Source: Pempheris klunzingeri
Lineage: Eukaryota; Chordata; Actinopteri; Acropomatiformes; Pempheridae
NCBI RefSeq assembly: GCF_042242105.1
Contig: NC_092027.1
Span: forward strand, 129,501-193,500
Direction of reading: 5' to 3'
Length of the DNA: 64,000 nucleotides
In this document: positions 10,660 to 51,300 of the stretch, piece after piece
Numbering within the stretch: the first letter of the stretch is position 1
How the letters are laid out: the number at the start of each line of letters is the position of its first letter
Position numbers and translations under genes: made by a program
The notes under the pieces: model-generated
Database searches by the model: none
Seen by the model: only the letters and a program-made list of their open reading frames with translations
What the model was told of the DNA's origin: nothing

Positions 10660-12288
10660 GCAGACAGACAGACTGACTGACTGACTGACTGACTGACAGC
10701 AGACAGACTGACGACAGACAGCAGACAGACAGACAGACTGACTGTCTGACTGACTGACTGACTGACAGCAGACAGACAGACAGACAGCAGACAGACAGAC
10801 AGACTGACTGTCTGACTGACTGACTGACAGCAGACAGACAGACAGACAGCAGACAGACTGACTGACTGACTGTGACTGACTGACTGACTGACTGACAGCA
10901 GACAGACAGACAGACAGACTGACTGACTGTCTGACTGACTGTCTGACTGACTGACAGCAGACAGACTGACTGACTGACGACAGACAGACAGCAGACAGAC
11001 TGACTGACAGCAGACAGACAGACTGACTGACTGACTGACAGCAGACAGACTGACAGACTGACGACAGACAGCAGACAGACAGACTGACTGTCTGACTGAC
11101 TGACTGACAGCAGACAGCCAGACAGCAGACAGACTGACTGACTGACAGCAGACAGACGGACTGACTGCTGACTGACTGTCTGACTGACTGACAGACAGAC
11201 AGCAGACAGACTGACTGACTGACAGCAGACAGACAGACGGACTGACTGCTGACTGACTGTCTGACTGACTGACAGCAGACAGACAGCAGACAGACAGACT
11301 GACTGACTGACAGACAGCAGACAGACTGTCTGACTGACTGACTGACTGACTGACTGACAGCAGACAGACTGACTGACTGACAGCAGACAGACAGCAGACA
11401 GACTGACTGACTGACTGGCAGACAGACTGACTGACAGACAGCAGACAGACTGACTGACTGACTGACAGCAGACAGACAGACAGACAGACAGACTGACTGA
11501 CAGCAGACAGACAGCAGACAGACTGACTGACTGACTGGCAGACAGACTGACTGACAGACAGCAGACTGACTGACTGACTGACTGACTGACTGACTGACTG
11601 ACTGACAGCAGACAGACTGACTGACAGACAGACTGTCTGACTGACTGACAGCAGACAGACAGCAGACAGACTGACTGACTGACTGACAGCAGACAGACAG
11701 ACTGACTGACTGACAGACAGCAGACAGACTGTCTGACTGACTGACTGACTGACTGACAGCAGACTGACTGACTGACTGACAGCAGACAGACTGACTGACT
11801 GACAGCAGACAGACAGCAGACAGACTGACTGACTGACTGGCAGACAGACTGACTGACAGACAGCAGACAGACTGACTGACTGACTGACAGCAGACAGACA
11901 GACAGACAGACTGACTGACAGCAGACAGACAGCAGACAGACTGACTGACTGACTGGCAGACAGACTGACTGACAGACAGCAGACTGACTGACTGACTGAC
12001 TGACTGACTGACTGACTGACAGCAGACAGACTGACTGACAGACAGACTGTCTGACTGACTGACTGACTGACTGGCAGACAGCAGACAGACTGACTGACTG
12101 ACTGACTGGCAGACAGACTGACTGACTGACAGACAGCAGACAGACTGACTGACTGACTGACTGTCTGACTGACTGACTGACTGACTGACTGACTGTCTGA
12201 CTGACAGACAGCAGACAGACTGACTGACAGACAGCAGACAGACTAACTGACAGACAGCAGACAGACTGACTGACTGACTGACTGACTG
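10660..12288. repeat. 1.6-kb GACT/CAGA compound satellite
   Basis: Long mixture of GACT and CAGA tetramers with interspersed GACAGCAGACAGA units, and higher-order blocks of several hundred bases repeated nearly exactly (for example about 11390-11600 against 11815-12020). A 588-codon frame on the - strand (SQSVCLLSVSQSV...) is a by-product: these tetramers lack stop codons in that frame. Confidence 0.95.
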
Positions 12289-12359
12289 TACTGTGTTTGT
12301 TTTCTATCTTTGGCTGTGTCCCCCCAAACCAGCTAATCTTTGCTGTGCGTAACGCCGTC

Positions 12360-12907
12360 ACGCCCCCTCCCCTCAGCCGGTGGAGGATTTAATTGTTTCC
12401 TCCTCCTCCTCCTCCTCCTCCTCCTCCTTCTCGTCCAGTAACGTTGTGAAGAACTGAGGAACCGCAGCGGGACATCGGGACAACAACAGGCCGAGCAGAG
12501 GAGCCGGACCGCCGGGGAGGAGCGGAGGATGACTCCCGCTGCCGGGACGGAGAACCTCCCGGAGCCGCTGAGCCCCGGAGGAGGCGACATGACTACGGAA
12601 TAAACATCCCTCCATCTGTCAACCTGTCGGTGAGAGATGCAGGATAGCTACATAGATGGAGGGTGGAGGGGCAGATACAGGTGCATGTGTGGACGCTGTG
12701 ATGGCGGCTGAAGGTGCAGACGGAGGCGGCTCTCTGACGCTGCTGTGTCCGCTCCTCGACGCCTCCGCGCGGCCACGGAGCAGCACAGAGAGCCGCTGAG
12801 TCCACCTGGAGCCGGACCGGCCTTCTTCACCGTTATAGACAGAGTCACCGGCCCCCGGGGGGGGGGGGCTGCCCGGCTCACTGCGTCCTTCTCTTTCAGG
12901 ATGCAGG
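12360..12907 (+). promoter_or_regulatory. GC-rich 5' region of RIMS2
   Basis: CpG-rich region with a CTC repeat (12401-12428) directly upstream of the RIMS2 start. A pyrimidine-rich tract ending in TTCAG at about 12894-12899 could be a 3' splice site, so part of this may be a 5' UTR exon plus intron. Transcription start not determinable. Confidence 0.45.
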
Positions 12908-41151
<28,244 letters not shown>

Positions 41152-42350
41152 CGTCAGGAGGTGGGACGAACTGTATCGCCATAACAAAAGGTCAACAGGG
41201 ACACGTTGTTGCCAGATGGAGCCTAAATAACTCCCATGATCCTCTCTGCTGCTGCATGCTGCATGATGACATCACAGCAATGACGCAACAGTGTCACAAT
41301 GATGTCAGCGGGGAGGAGCGAGGCTCAGATCCCTGCTGCTCAAACAGGAAATGACCCTACTCCCAGAGAGGGCACGGCCACGCAGCAAAGGATGCTGGGA
41401 AGGAAAGGAGAGGCCATGTGACCCCCAGCATCACAGTAGCTCCTCAGGAGCCACATGACTGTTAAGAGGCATGTCCAGTAACCAGGAACTGATCGTTTCC
41501 ATGGAGACACAGGAATAGCTGATTCTTACGGTTTTTGCATGGAACGATAAAAACAGAACATAAAAAAAAGTTGAAACATGAAAACTGAAAAATAAAGGTT
41601 CTCAAACCTCTGTGGTTCTCTGAAAATGTGTTGTATGTGACCAACTATGGTTCCGTAAAGTCTGATACTCTGCAGGTATCCACGGTTCCACAGGTATCAC
41701 TGACACGATTCTGGTTCATCCTGTGAAGGTTCTACAGTTATAACCAACAAGATTCTGATTCTATGAAGGTTCCACATACATCAAAAATAATATTTTGGTT
41801 CTGTGAAGGTTTCACAGATGTTGAAAATAAGATTCTGGTTCTGCACAGTTCTCCTAGTGTTCCTGGTGAGGTTCTTTATGGTTCTTCAGGTATCAAAGTA
41901 AGAACAAAGATGGCTGATTTACAGTAAAGTTTGAATCTTACAAACTGAATGTCTGTTCTCGTATTCTGTTTGTTCTCCATAAAGACAGTAAAGAACCATT
42001 CGATTAGAACAACTTACATAGTCTGAATTTTCAGATCAGTTTGGTGACATCTGATCGTCTGAAGTTTCACATTTTAATTGTTCCAAGAGTTTAAGAAGAA
42101 CCTGTTAGAAGAACCGAACAAACCTTCACTCTGGTTCTTTAGGAGCTTCAGATACTTGACGGGGGAGACAGACGTCCTGCTCGTCAACACCAAACGCCAG
42201 ACGGACGTCAAGTCCAGACACTTTTAATCTTTAGTGCAGTTTAACAGTTTTTTACTTTACAGACTCAAAGAAAAAAAAACACCAAACGAGTTGAATCATG
42301 CAGGTCAGAAAAAACGGCTACGACACAGAAGAACACAGGAACACAGAAGA

Positions 42351-42390
<40 letters not shown>

Positions 42391-44353
42391 TACAGTCAGT
42401 CGAGGTCCACTGAGATCTGAGAACCCTAACCTACGATCATAAATACAGACGGGTCAGTTTGAATGGCTTCAGTCTGAGGAGGAGGAGGAGGAGGAGGAAG
42501 AGAAAGAAGAGGAAGAAGAAGATGAGGAGGAGGAAGAGGAAGAGGAGTGGGAAGAAGAGGAGGAGGAGGAAGAAGAGGAGCAGGAGTGGGAAGAGGAGGA
42601 GGAGGAAGAAGAAGAGGAGGTAGAATAAGAGGAGGAAGAGGAGGAGGAAGAAGATGAGGAGGAGGAAGAGGAATGGGAAGAAGAGGAGCAGGAGTGGGAA
42701 GAAGAGGAGGAAGAGGAGTGGGAAGAAGAGGAGGAGGAGGAGGAGTGGGAAGAGGAGGAGGAGGAGGAGGCGTGGGAAGAAGAGGAGGAGGAGGAGGAGT
42801 GGGAAGAAGAGGAGGAGGAGGAGGAGTGGGAAGAAGAGGAGGAGGAGGAGGCGTGGGAAGAAGAGGAGGAGGCGTGGGAAGAAGAGGAGGAGGAGGAGGA
42901 GTGGGAAGAAGAGGAGGAAGAGGAGGAGTGGGAAGAAGAGGAGGAAGAGGAGGAGTGGGAAGAAGAGGAGGAGGAGGAGGAGGAGGCGTGGGAAGAAGAG
43001 GAGGAGGAGGAGGAGGCGTGGGAAGAAGAGGAGGAGGAGGAGGAGGAGGAGTGGGAAGAAGAGGAGGAGGAGGCGTGGGAAGAAGAGGAGGAGTGGGAAG
43101 AAGAGGAGGTCAGATTGAGCTCTAATCCAGAACTGAACCTGGTGGTTCTGAAACTGGTCCAGTCTGGATCTCAAAGTCCTTTATGCTGAATATGAAGTGT
43201 AAACACGACCTTTGACCTTTCAGACACGTGGAACATCATCCAGAACGGATCCAGAATGTTCTCGGTTCTCAAAGAACCATCAGAACCAAAACCTTCTCGG
43301 TAATGGGACCTTTTTCTAGGTCTCAGACAAGAGCTGTCTAGAACCCGGATCTCCCTTTAGAACCGGTGAACTGAATAGGGACAGACTCTGAACACCAAGA
43401 GAGAACCGCTATGATGAGGGTCACATGACCCGGGGAGGTAGCCCAGTTAGCTTAGCATCATTTGTTAGCAAACTGCTGCCTGAGGGGTTGTTTGATTTAA
43501 CCTCTTAGAAAACTATAAAAATGACTGAAAATGATGTTTGTGCTTCATTTTGAAAACCAGCGTCAGTGTCGGCGTTCGATCTGTTTTAACTGACGTTTGA
43601 TCGGCGCTTCCGTCGGAGATGTCGGCCAGATTAGTTTCATGAAGCCACACGTCAAACTGTGTTTGTACAGTACCACTGGTCTCACCAGGCTACCAAAACC
43701 TAGCCTAAAGGCAGCTACCTGTGCCTACCTCCATGGGTCACATGACCTTAGTCATCTTTAGCAACTAGCCCGGGGGGGGGGGCATTTAAACTGTTGCACC
43801 TGACCAGAAGTCTGACACGTAGACGGTTCAGAAGCAGAGAGGGTTCCTTAGTTTGTTCTGTCAGGACACAGTTTACAGTCGTACCAACGAGGAGGAGGTC
43901 AGTGATCATGAAGTCGTACCGCAGGAAGTCCTCTGGCCGGGAGGCGGGGAGCGTTGTAGTGGACGGACCGCACTGGGGGAATGGCGGGGGGAGTTTTCAT
44001 TGTCGTACCAAATCAGAATCCAATCAGTGACATCACTCCCGTCAGTCTCTGATTGGTCCATTCATCTCCGACATCACCAAAAGCTAACCCTTAATCCAGC
44101 TAACATGCTAACACATGCTAACAAGTATTAGATTATCCCTGTGTGGTTGTGGTTCAGTCTGATGTGTTAGCATGTTGGCTAGTTGTAGTGCTGAGTGAGA
44201 TGTTAGCATGTTGGCTAGCTGTAGTCCAGTGTGAGGCGTTGGGTCATGGTAGTATTAGTAGCGTCGGCCAGACAGTTCACGTTAGCTAGCAGTAGATGGA
44301 GTTTTAGAAGTATTAGCTCATCTGTTAGCATGTTAGCCTGGCAGGTTAGCCCG
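41152..44353. other. RIMS2-LRP12 tail-to-tail intergenic region
   Basis: Contains the RIMS2 3' UTR (AATAAA at 41591-41596), an (AAT)n run at about 42358-42388, the purine array at 42475-43110 and the LRP12 3' UTR. A - strand ATTAAA at 42223-42228 is one possible LRP12 poly(A) signal. No further gene seen; DCSTAMP- or DPYS-like coding text is absent. Confidence 0.6.
42475..43110. repeat. GGAGGA/GTGGGAAGAAGAGG purine tract
   Basis: About 640 bases with almost only purines on the + strand, built from GAGGAGGAG and GTGGGAAGAAGAGG units of varying length. Arg/Lys-rich and Leu/Phe-rich open frames on the two strands are translation of the repeat. Confidence 0.94.
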
Positions 44354-45304
44354 TTAGCAGAGCAGCAGCAGCTCGTCGTCGCTGCTCTCCGTCTTGCCCG
44401 TGGCCTCCAGACAAGCATCAGGGATCTGAGCTGTGTGGACCATCCCACAGTGTTCACAGGGACCATCCCTCCCTCCTCGACAACCGTTTCCACGGTGATG
44501 GCGGGGGTCGTGGCCAGAGGTGGAGGAGGGGTGTGGCTCCAGCAGCGAGTGTCGGACATCGCTGACCAATGAGGAGGACGAGGAGGAGGAGTCAGAGTCA
44601 GAGACCGGGATCAGGAGCTCCACGTCTTCTTCTTCTTCTCTGCTTCCTCGTTGCTCGGCAGCTTCTGCCCCGCCTCTTCCTGTCTCCAGCTGGCGAAGCG
44701 GACTGTGATTGGTCCAGGTCTGGTCCTGCTGGTACTGGCTGGTTCTGGTCAGGTTCCTGGCGAGGCGATGCAGGTTCTGGGCCAGGCGTTGCAGGGCGGA
44801 GGTGGGCAGAGTCTGGAGCTCTGAGGCGTCGCTGTGACATTCAGGATCTGGGGTGGAGGTTACCACGGTAACAGGGCTGGAGGGGGGCGGGGTCTCTCTG
44901 GGCCTGTCCCGGCCTCGGTCACGGCCAGGCGTTGGGGTCACAGAGGTCACGGATGCCGTGACAGATACCACTGCCTCCACTGCGGTGGATGGCGGAGTTT
45001 TGTGGGGGAGGGGGGCGACGGGCCCGCCCACGGCGCCCACGCCTCGCTCCCTCCCTCGATCGCCCTCCGTGTCCGTGTCATCGGAGTCTGGAGACAGTAC
45101 GTCCGAACCAGAGCTGCCAGTACTCCCCGTGCCGCCGCTGTCCTCCAGGTCGGCCGACACCAGAGCCAAAGAACCCGACCGTCGCGACCGCGAGAAGGTG
45201 AAGAGACGGCGCAACAGGTTGCTATGACGACCAGAGGGCAGTCGCAGGGAGGTGAAACCGAGCTGAGAGCGAACAGCCAGACGGAGGTTTTCCAGGACGG
45301 ACGC
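44354..45304 (-). CDS. lrp12: LRP12 last exon: cytoplasmic tail
   Basis: 317-codon exon (stop TAA at 44354-44356). It starts [19 protein letters not shown] and continues [25 protein letters not shown] and [15 protein letters not shown], then [39 protein letters not shown] and ends SDDELLLLC. These words line up in order with human LRP12, showing the tail is under constraint at both ends. The middle is Thr/Pro/Arg-rich and variable. Confidence 0.93.
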   Translation of the reverse strand, partial: ASVLENLRLAVRSQLGFTSLRLPSGRHSNLLRRLFTFSRSRRSGSLALVSADLEDSGGTGSTGSSGSDVLSPDSDDTDTEGDRGRERGVGAVGGPVAPLPHKTPPSTAVEAVVSVTASVTSVTPTPGRDRGRDRPRETPPPSSPVTVVTSTPDPECHSDASELQTLPTSALQRLAQNLHRLARNLTRTSQYQQDQTWTNHSPLRQLETGRGGAEAAEQRGSREEEEDVELLIPVSDSDSSSSSSSLVSDVRHSLLEPHPSSTSGHDPRHHRGNGCRGGRDGPCEHCGMVHTAQIPDACLEATGKTESSDDELLLLC

Positions 45305-48300
45305 CTGAAGATGGACAGAAAAGAAGGAAATACAGGACGTTAAGTCACAGACAGACAGGTAGAGACAGACAGGTAGACAGACAGACGGTGTGTCTGTACC
45401 TGGCTCCCGGAGCACACTGGGAAGTCCTCCACAGGTGGGATCAGTCCCTGGGCGATCAGCTGACCATAAGAGGGCGGGGCTTCCCTCCTCAGGAGCTCTG
45501 CCTCCACTCTGGACAGCTGCGTCTCAAATGACCTGCAACAACCAATCACAGAGCTGGAATCACACAGCTGGAGTCACAGAGGGCAGCAGTAACCAATCAG
45601 GGGCAGCGAAGGGGGAGGGGCGCCTCACCTGCGTTCAAACATGCGCAGCGAGTAGAGCTTACAGGTGCAGCCGAGGGCGATGACCAATAGGAGGCCGCAG
45701 ATGAGGCTGCCGATGACGGCGGCGGTGATTACTCTGGTGGGGACGATGACGGGACAGCTCTCCTCGTCACTGCCGTCGCCGCAGTCGTCCTGGGCGTCGC
45801 ACACCCACGACTCGAACACACAGCGGTTATTCTGCCAGGAGGTCACAGGTCAAAGGTCACCGACGTTACGCTCATCGACCCCGAACTAGCTAACAGTGTT
45901 AACAGCTAACAGCTAGCGCGACCTCTCCGTCTGTCCCACGGACGTCTGAGGCTCCGTTCATCCTCTGAAAGCTGCTCAGTGGAGCACGAAGACAAAAAAG
46001 TTCCACTTCCTGGATAAAAGAGTACCTCATCACGAGGATCTTCCTCATCCCACAGACCCTGGAGCACTAGTATCTCTAACTTCCCGTTAGCCCTCAGCTA
46101 CCTTGAACGGTGACAAAATGATTTAATCATCAGCTCTCTAGACTTTCCAAACATTATCGGACTGAACTGATCAAAATCTGACAGTGACACGAGTCATTAT
46201 CCGTCTCTTTCACAATAAGAGTCTGTGGAAAAAGTCTTTATGGCCAAACGGCATCGTGTGACGGACGCCACTGTTGTATTGACACAGTTTGACCGCTCGG
46301 CTTCAGAGCCTGGAGAGCTTCCTGGGGGGGGTTGGACAGTTATATATATTCTATATTTGGACCCGCTAAGGTAGGAGCTGCTCCTCCTGGGGTACATCCA
46401 CCCATCCACTGTGTATGTGCCCACACAGCACGGGGAGAACAGGAGAACTTCACACAAAGGGTCAAGGTTCAAACCACAAACCTGCTGCCCAGCGGATCAG
46501 AACCTGGAACCTTCTAGCTGTGAGGGAACACACCAGCTCAGCTTTATCACTAACCCTGTGAAGTACTGAACTGAACGTCAGCTCATCATTACCTCACCAG
46601 CGATGATCTGTTGATTATTTCCCGATTAGTCGGTGAGTTGTTTGGTCTGTAAAATGTTCAAAAATGGTGAAAAATGTCGATCATTGTTTCTTGAAGCCCA
46701 AAATGACTCAAACGTCAGCTTTCTGTTTCAGAGGAAGAACCAAACCAGGAAATATTCACATTTAAGACGCTGGAATGACGTGTGAATCGATCAAACAGTG
46801 GGTGATTAAATTAGCAAAGTGACGGATAAAGCGGATGTGGTGGCGCTCAGGTATGGCTGGTGTCGCTACCTTGCAGTGGAAGTTTCCCGGCTGGCAGAAG
46901 AAGCAGTTCTTCTCGTCTGACCCGTTGGGGCAGCGGTTCTGGTAGTTGCAGCGGTCCGATCGAGGGTAACAGGCTCCATTTCTGGAACAGGGGAACTCGT
47001 CCTCCTGACACGATGAACAGTTGAGCTCGTCCCGGCCGTTGGGACAGTGCCAGTAGCCATCGCAGCGCTGCTGCTCGGTGTAGCAGCCCCAGTTCCCCCC
47101 ACAGGGAACCTCCCATGGCAGGCAGAACCCATCCACCTTAAGAACACAGAGAGAGAAGAGAGCCACATCAGACAAAACCAGTCCACCTTAAAGGAACTTG
47201 GGTCCTCTCTGTCCACATCCTGGTGTCTAAATGACTGGTAGGTACTAAAAGTGTTGGAATTGGTCCAGTAGATCACCAACTCCACTGTTCTGTCAGGTAA
47301 AATGCCTGTTTTTGTCAATAGAGTCTGGTACTTTGGAAGATATTAATATAACAACTGTTATTCACCAGACTCCATTGACAAAAATAAGTAAGTAATTTTA
47401 CCTCTTAGAACACAGGACTTTGTGTTACTGTGGAGTCTTAAACAGTTAGTTGATCCAAACTAACTGTTTAAAACTCCAAAGTCTCACAATCACACCAACA
47501 CACTGACTGATGGAGGCAGCAGCTCTAAAATCCCTGTTTTAGTGAATGTAGTCTGGTGTGTGTGCTGTTTGTGGTTAAACCAAAAGGATCTTCCAGGTCT
47601 CTCTCTGTAGGGATCCTTTCCATGATGCTGTCACACACTTAGAATAACACTCTGAGCCTGTCAGTGGATCAAACAAGCTCTTTTAGTGGACCTACTGTGA
47701 TCAGGTGCAGTTGTCCCAAAGGATCACGTTGCAGCCATTGCAGCCCGTTTGGTGTCTGCTGGCTGAGGTGATCTACTGGACCAGTTCCAACACTTTTACT
47801 ACCTACCAGTCACTCAGACACCAGGATGTGGACAGAGAGGATCATGGGTAGAAACAGGGGAGTTACACTTTAAACCCCAGCAATAGATTCACAGAAAAAG
47901 GTTTGACAGGTGAAAATGAACCAGACTCACTTGGTATGTGACATTGAACCCTCTGGCGGCGTTAATCTTGTCAGCGTAGAAATGGACTCGGAGCTGACCG
48001 GATGATGACACTACAGCAACTGGCGCCCTCGAGTCGAAGGCGGTGAGCACCCTGAGGAGACGGCGAGGGTTTTCTTCCAGGCCGTCGTAGACCTTCACGT
48101 AGTCGCCGTAACCCGTCCCGTCCAGTTTGAAGTCTGTGAACCGGAGGATGACCTGCAGGGGGAGGAGTGAGGTGTTAGCCAGGGGTCATGGAGGAGCTCT
48201 GCCAGGACGCTGAAGGTCAGAGATGGGGTTACCTTCCTGTGGTCTCCAGTGTCAATCAGCCAGGTGCAGTTACTTCCTGGAGGGTAGAAGTCGGGGTAGT

Positions 48301-51300
48301 TTGGAGAGCTGAAGGAACCATAGAAGTTCCTCAACCATTCTCCACAGGTAGGAACGTCACAGTCGATCTCATCGCCGAGATCCTGGACAAACAACCAGCA
48401 AACACACACACACAGGTTCAGGAAATCTACAGGGTCAGTTAGACATTAAGACTTTAAGATGTTTACAATGCTGCCGTTTCATTAAGCTCCTGCTAAAAAA
48501 AACCTGTAGCTCACACTGGCCACTGCCTTTCGCCCAGATATCGGTGCAGTTGGACGATTATTTACCAGGAAATGTTTCCTACACATGATGTTTATATTTC
48601 CTGTTGGGGATGTGCGAGGGGACGCCGTGACGCTGAACCCTAACCCTGCAGAGAGAGGGTTAAAGTCCAGGATTCAGTACATCGAGTGACAGGTTAGCTA
48701 ACCAGCTAACTAACCAGCTAGCTGCTCCCTGCTGTCCACACAGACACTACGGTGGCCACCAATAGCAAAAACCTACAAGACTAACAGGATCACTGAGACG
48801 TTCACCGTCTGGAGGGGAGAACGTCTACCTTCAGCACATCGATGTGCAACTCCTTCACTGATTCCAGCCGAGATTTTAAGACCCTGTGAGGAGTTTAACA
48901 CCTCAGCAGAGGAGGAGGTCCCTCTCATGGCTGCTTTTGATCACAGCCAATCACCAAAGGCGTCCTTTGATCTGGAGCGACGTGATTGGCCCACTACAGG
49001 GGTGGTGAAGTTGAGGGCGACTCAATGTGTGGTGTAGAAACAAACGTACGCAGTATAATGCCGCGTTTCCATCGGCTCGACTTGACACGCTTTAGGTAGC
49101 GTTTCCACCGGCTCGACTTGGCCCTACTCGACTCGACTCGACACGCTTTAGGTAGCATTTCCACCGGCCCTAGTACCTGGTACCAGGTACTATTTTAGTG
49201 CCTCCTCGGCCAGGGTCGAGCTGACAATGCGACGTCACCAGACTGCAGACCACTGATTGGCCAGGGAGCGGCGTCACTTGATGAGTCATGAGAGCAACTA
49301 TCAAACCCGCCATTTTTAAAACCCTGGAAACAGAGACCAAGCGTTTTTATTATTTCTGTGAACGAGGTAAACGGATACACACAAACCAAACACTCCACGT
49401 CCTTAGTTGTGTTTGTTTGTGCCGTATACAAATTACGCTACCGGAGTTTCGGCCCGCCTTGCTATGGCGACCCCGCCCACGTTTGAGGTGGTACCTGGTG
49501 TAATGGAAACACAACCGTGCCGAGCCAAGTCGAGTAGAGTAGGGCCAAGTCGTGCTGGTGGAAACGCGGCTTAAGACGGCTGATAAAGTCCTGGATGTGG
49601 GCGCGGATGAACAGTCTGAGTGCTGTATGACGGCAGCTACATTAAACACTACATTAACTCTTTCCATCACAGTCCTGGATGGAAATAACCACACTGACGG
49701 GGCGGGGGGGCACACGGTCACCTGGCAGTCGATGCTGCCGTCGCAGCGCAGGCTGTGCGGCAGGCAGGTGTAGATGCGAGTGTAGCGGGACAGGCAGGGG
49801 AACTGGTTGAGGCTGCAGGGCTGGAAGGAGAAGGGCGAGTCCACACACAGCTCCTCGTCAGAGTTGTCTCCACACTCGTCCATGGAGTTACAGCGCCACC
49901 AGTCTGGGATGCACTTCCCGTTGGAGCAGTGGAACTGGTCCACGTCGCAGCTGGACGCCTCAGGCTTTCCTACACCGACAGGGTCAGAGGTTAGCGGAGG
50001 TTAGCAGCCCCCCCCCCAACTCTAAGCTCTGTTATAGATGAGACAGAGGATGGTCGGGTCAGACCCCCCCTCTCCAGAGAAACCTGGATCAGCTCAGGAA
50101 TCAGTCCCACATGCTCACCGGTGATGTAGGACAGCCTGAAGCCTTTCCCCGTCAGACTGTCGTCAGAGTGGAAATGGATCCAGACGTGGTCCTGGGAGGA
50201 GATGTAGGGGGGCGGCAGGGACGACCCACAGACCCTCAGACCATCCAGGCTTCTGTAGCTGCTGATGGACATCCAGTCTGAGGAGCAGCGGTGGGACCCC
50301 TGCAGGTCAAAATCTTGGAAACTACGGGGACAGAGAGGGGGCGTTACTAAGGTCATGACCCTTGTGACCTCTATACGACCTCTGACCTCACTGTGACATA
50401 ACTGTGACCTCTGACCCAAGGTCTGTGTGACATTATCAGGCCTCTTTCTGTCTATGCTGGGAGTTTTTGTTGCTAATGCTAAATGCTAATGTAGATGACC
50501 ACATACGTCCACGGTGGTCACCATGGAAACAGAGTGTGCGTCACCTGATGGTGATGGTGTCTCCAGGTCGGGCTCTGATATTCCAGCTGCAGTTCAGTCG
50601 GGCCGGATACTGAAAGGGCCAACCGGGGCTGGTGATGATGCCGCTGGACGCCCGCAGGAGGTCGGCCACCTCACCACAGGCTGGGGGGAGACAGGAGGGG
50701 TGGTTAGTTCATGCTGACGGTTTGGCTGAAACGACATCATCGTGGTTATGATCTTACCATTAGAAATCCCTGACACGTAGACGTTGTCGTTCCTCTGAGA
50801 CGCAGCCATGCATCCTGAGAAACACAGTGAGAGTTAATGGGACAGAGCCACAGACTGTATGACACGGGTCAGGTTTAGACAGGACCCTCCTCTGATTGGT
50901 CAGTGAGCAGGTAGCCCCGCCCTAATCCCCCTGAGAGCAGAAACTCAGAAAATGTTCACTGAGCTGATAAATCAGGAGAGAAGTTGCCTCATTTCCTCAT
51001 TGACTTCCATCCAATCAGACTTCTGTTTGGAGCCAGTGGAGTCGCCCCCTGCTGGACACTAGAGAGGATGCAGCTTTAAGGCTCTTCAGCATCGGCTTCA
51101 CTGTTCAGACCCAGAGGACACCGACACTCTTTATAGACTGATACCGACCAATCAGAGGACGCTTCTTTATAGACTGATACCGACCAATCAGAGGACGCTT
51201 CTTTATAGACTGATACCGACCAATCAGAGGACGCTTCTTTACACAGACTGATACCGACCAATCAGAGGACGCTTCTTTACACAGACTGATACCGACCAAT

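Noticed and set aside
10595..12361. 588-codon - strand open frame (SQSVCLLSV repeats)
   Set aside because: It is translation of the GACT/CAGA satellite; the units lack stops in that frame and the text has no complex sequence.
42437..43174. Arg/Lys-rich, Gly-rich and Leu/Phe-rich frames in the purine tract
   Set aside because: All three result from GGA/GAA repeats; frames overlap the same bases with equal length.
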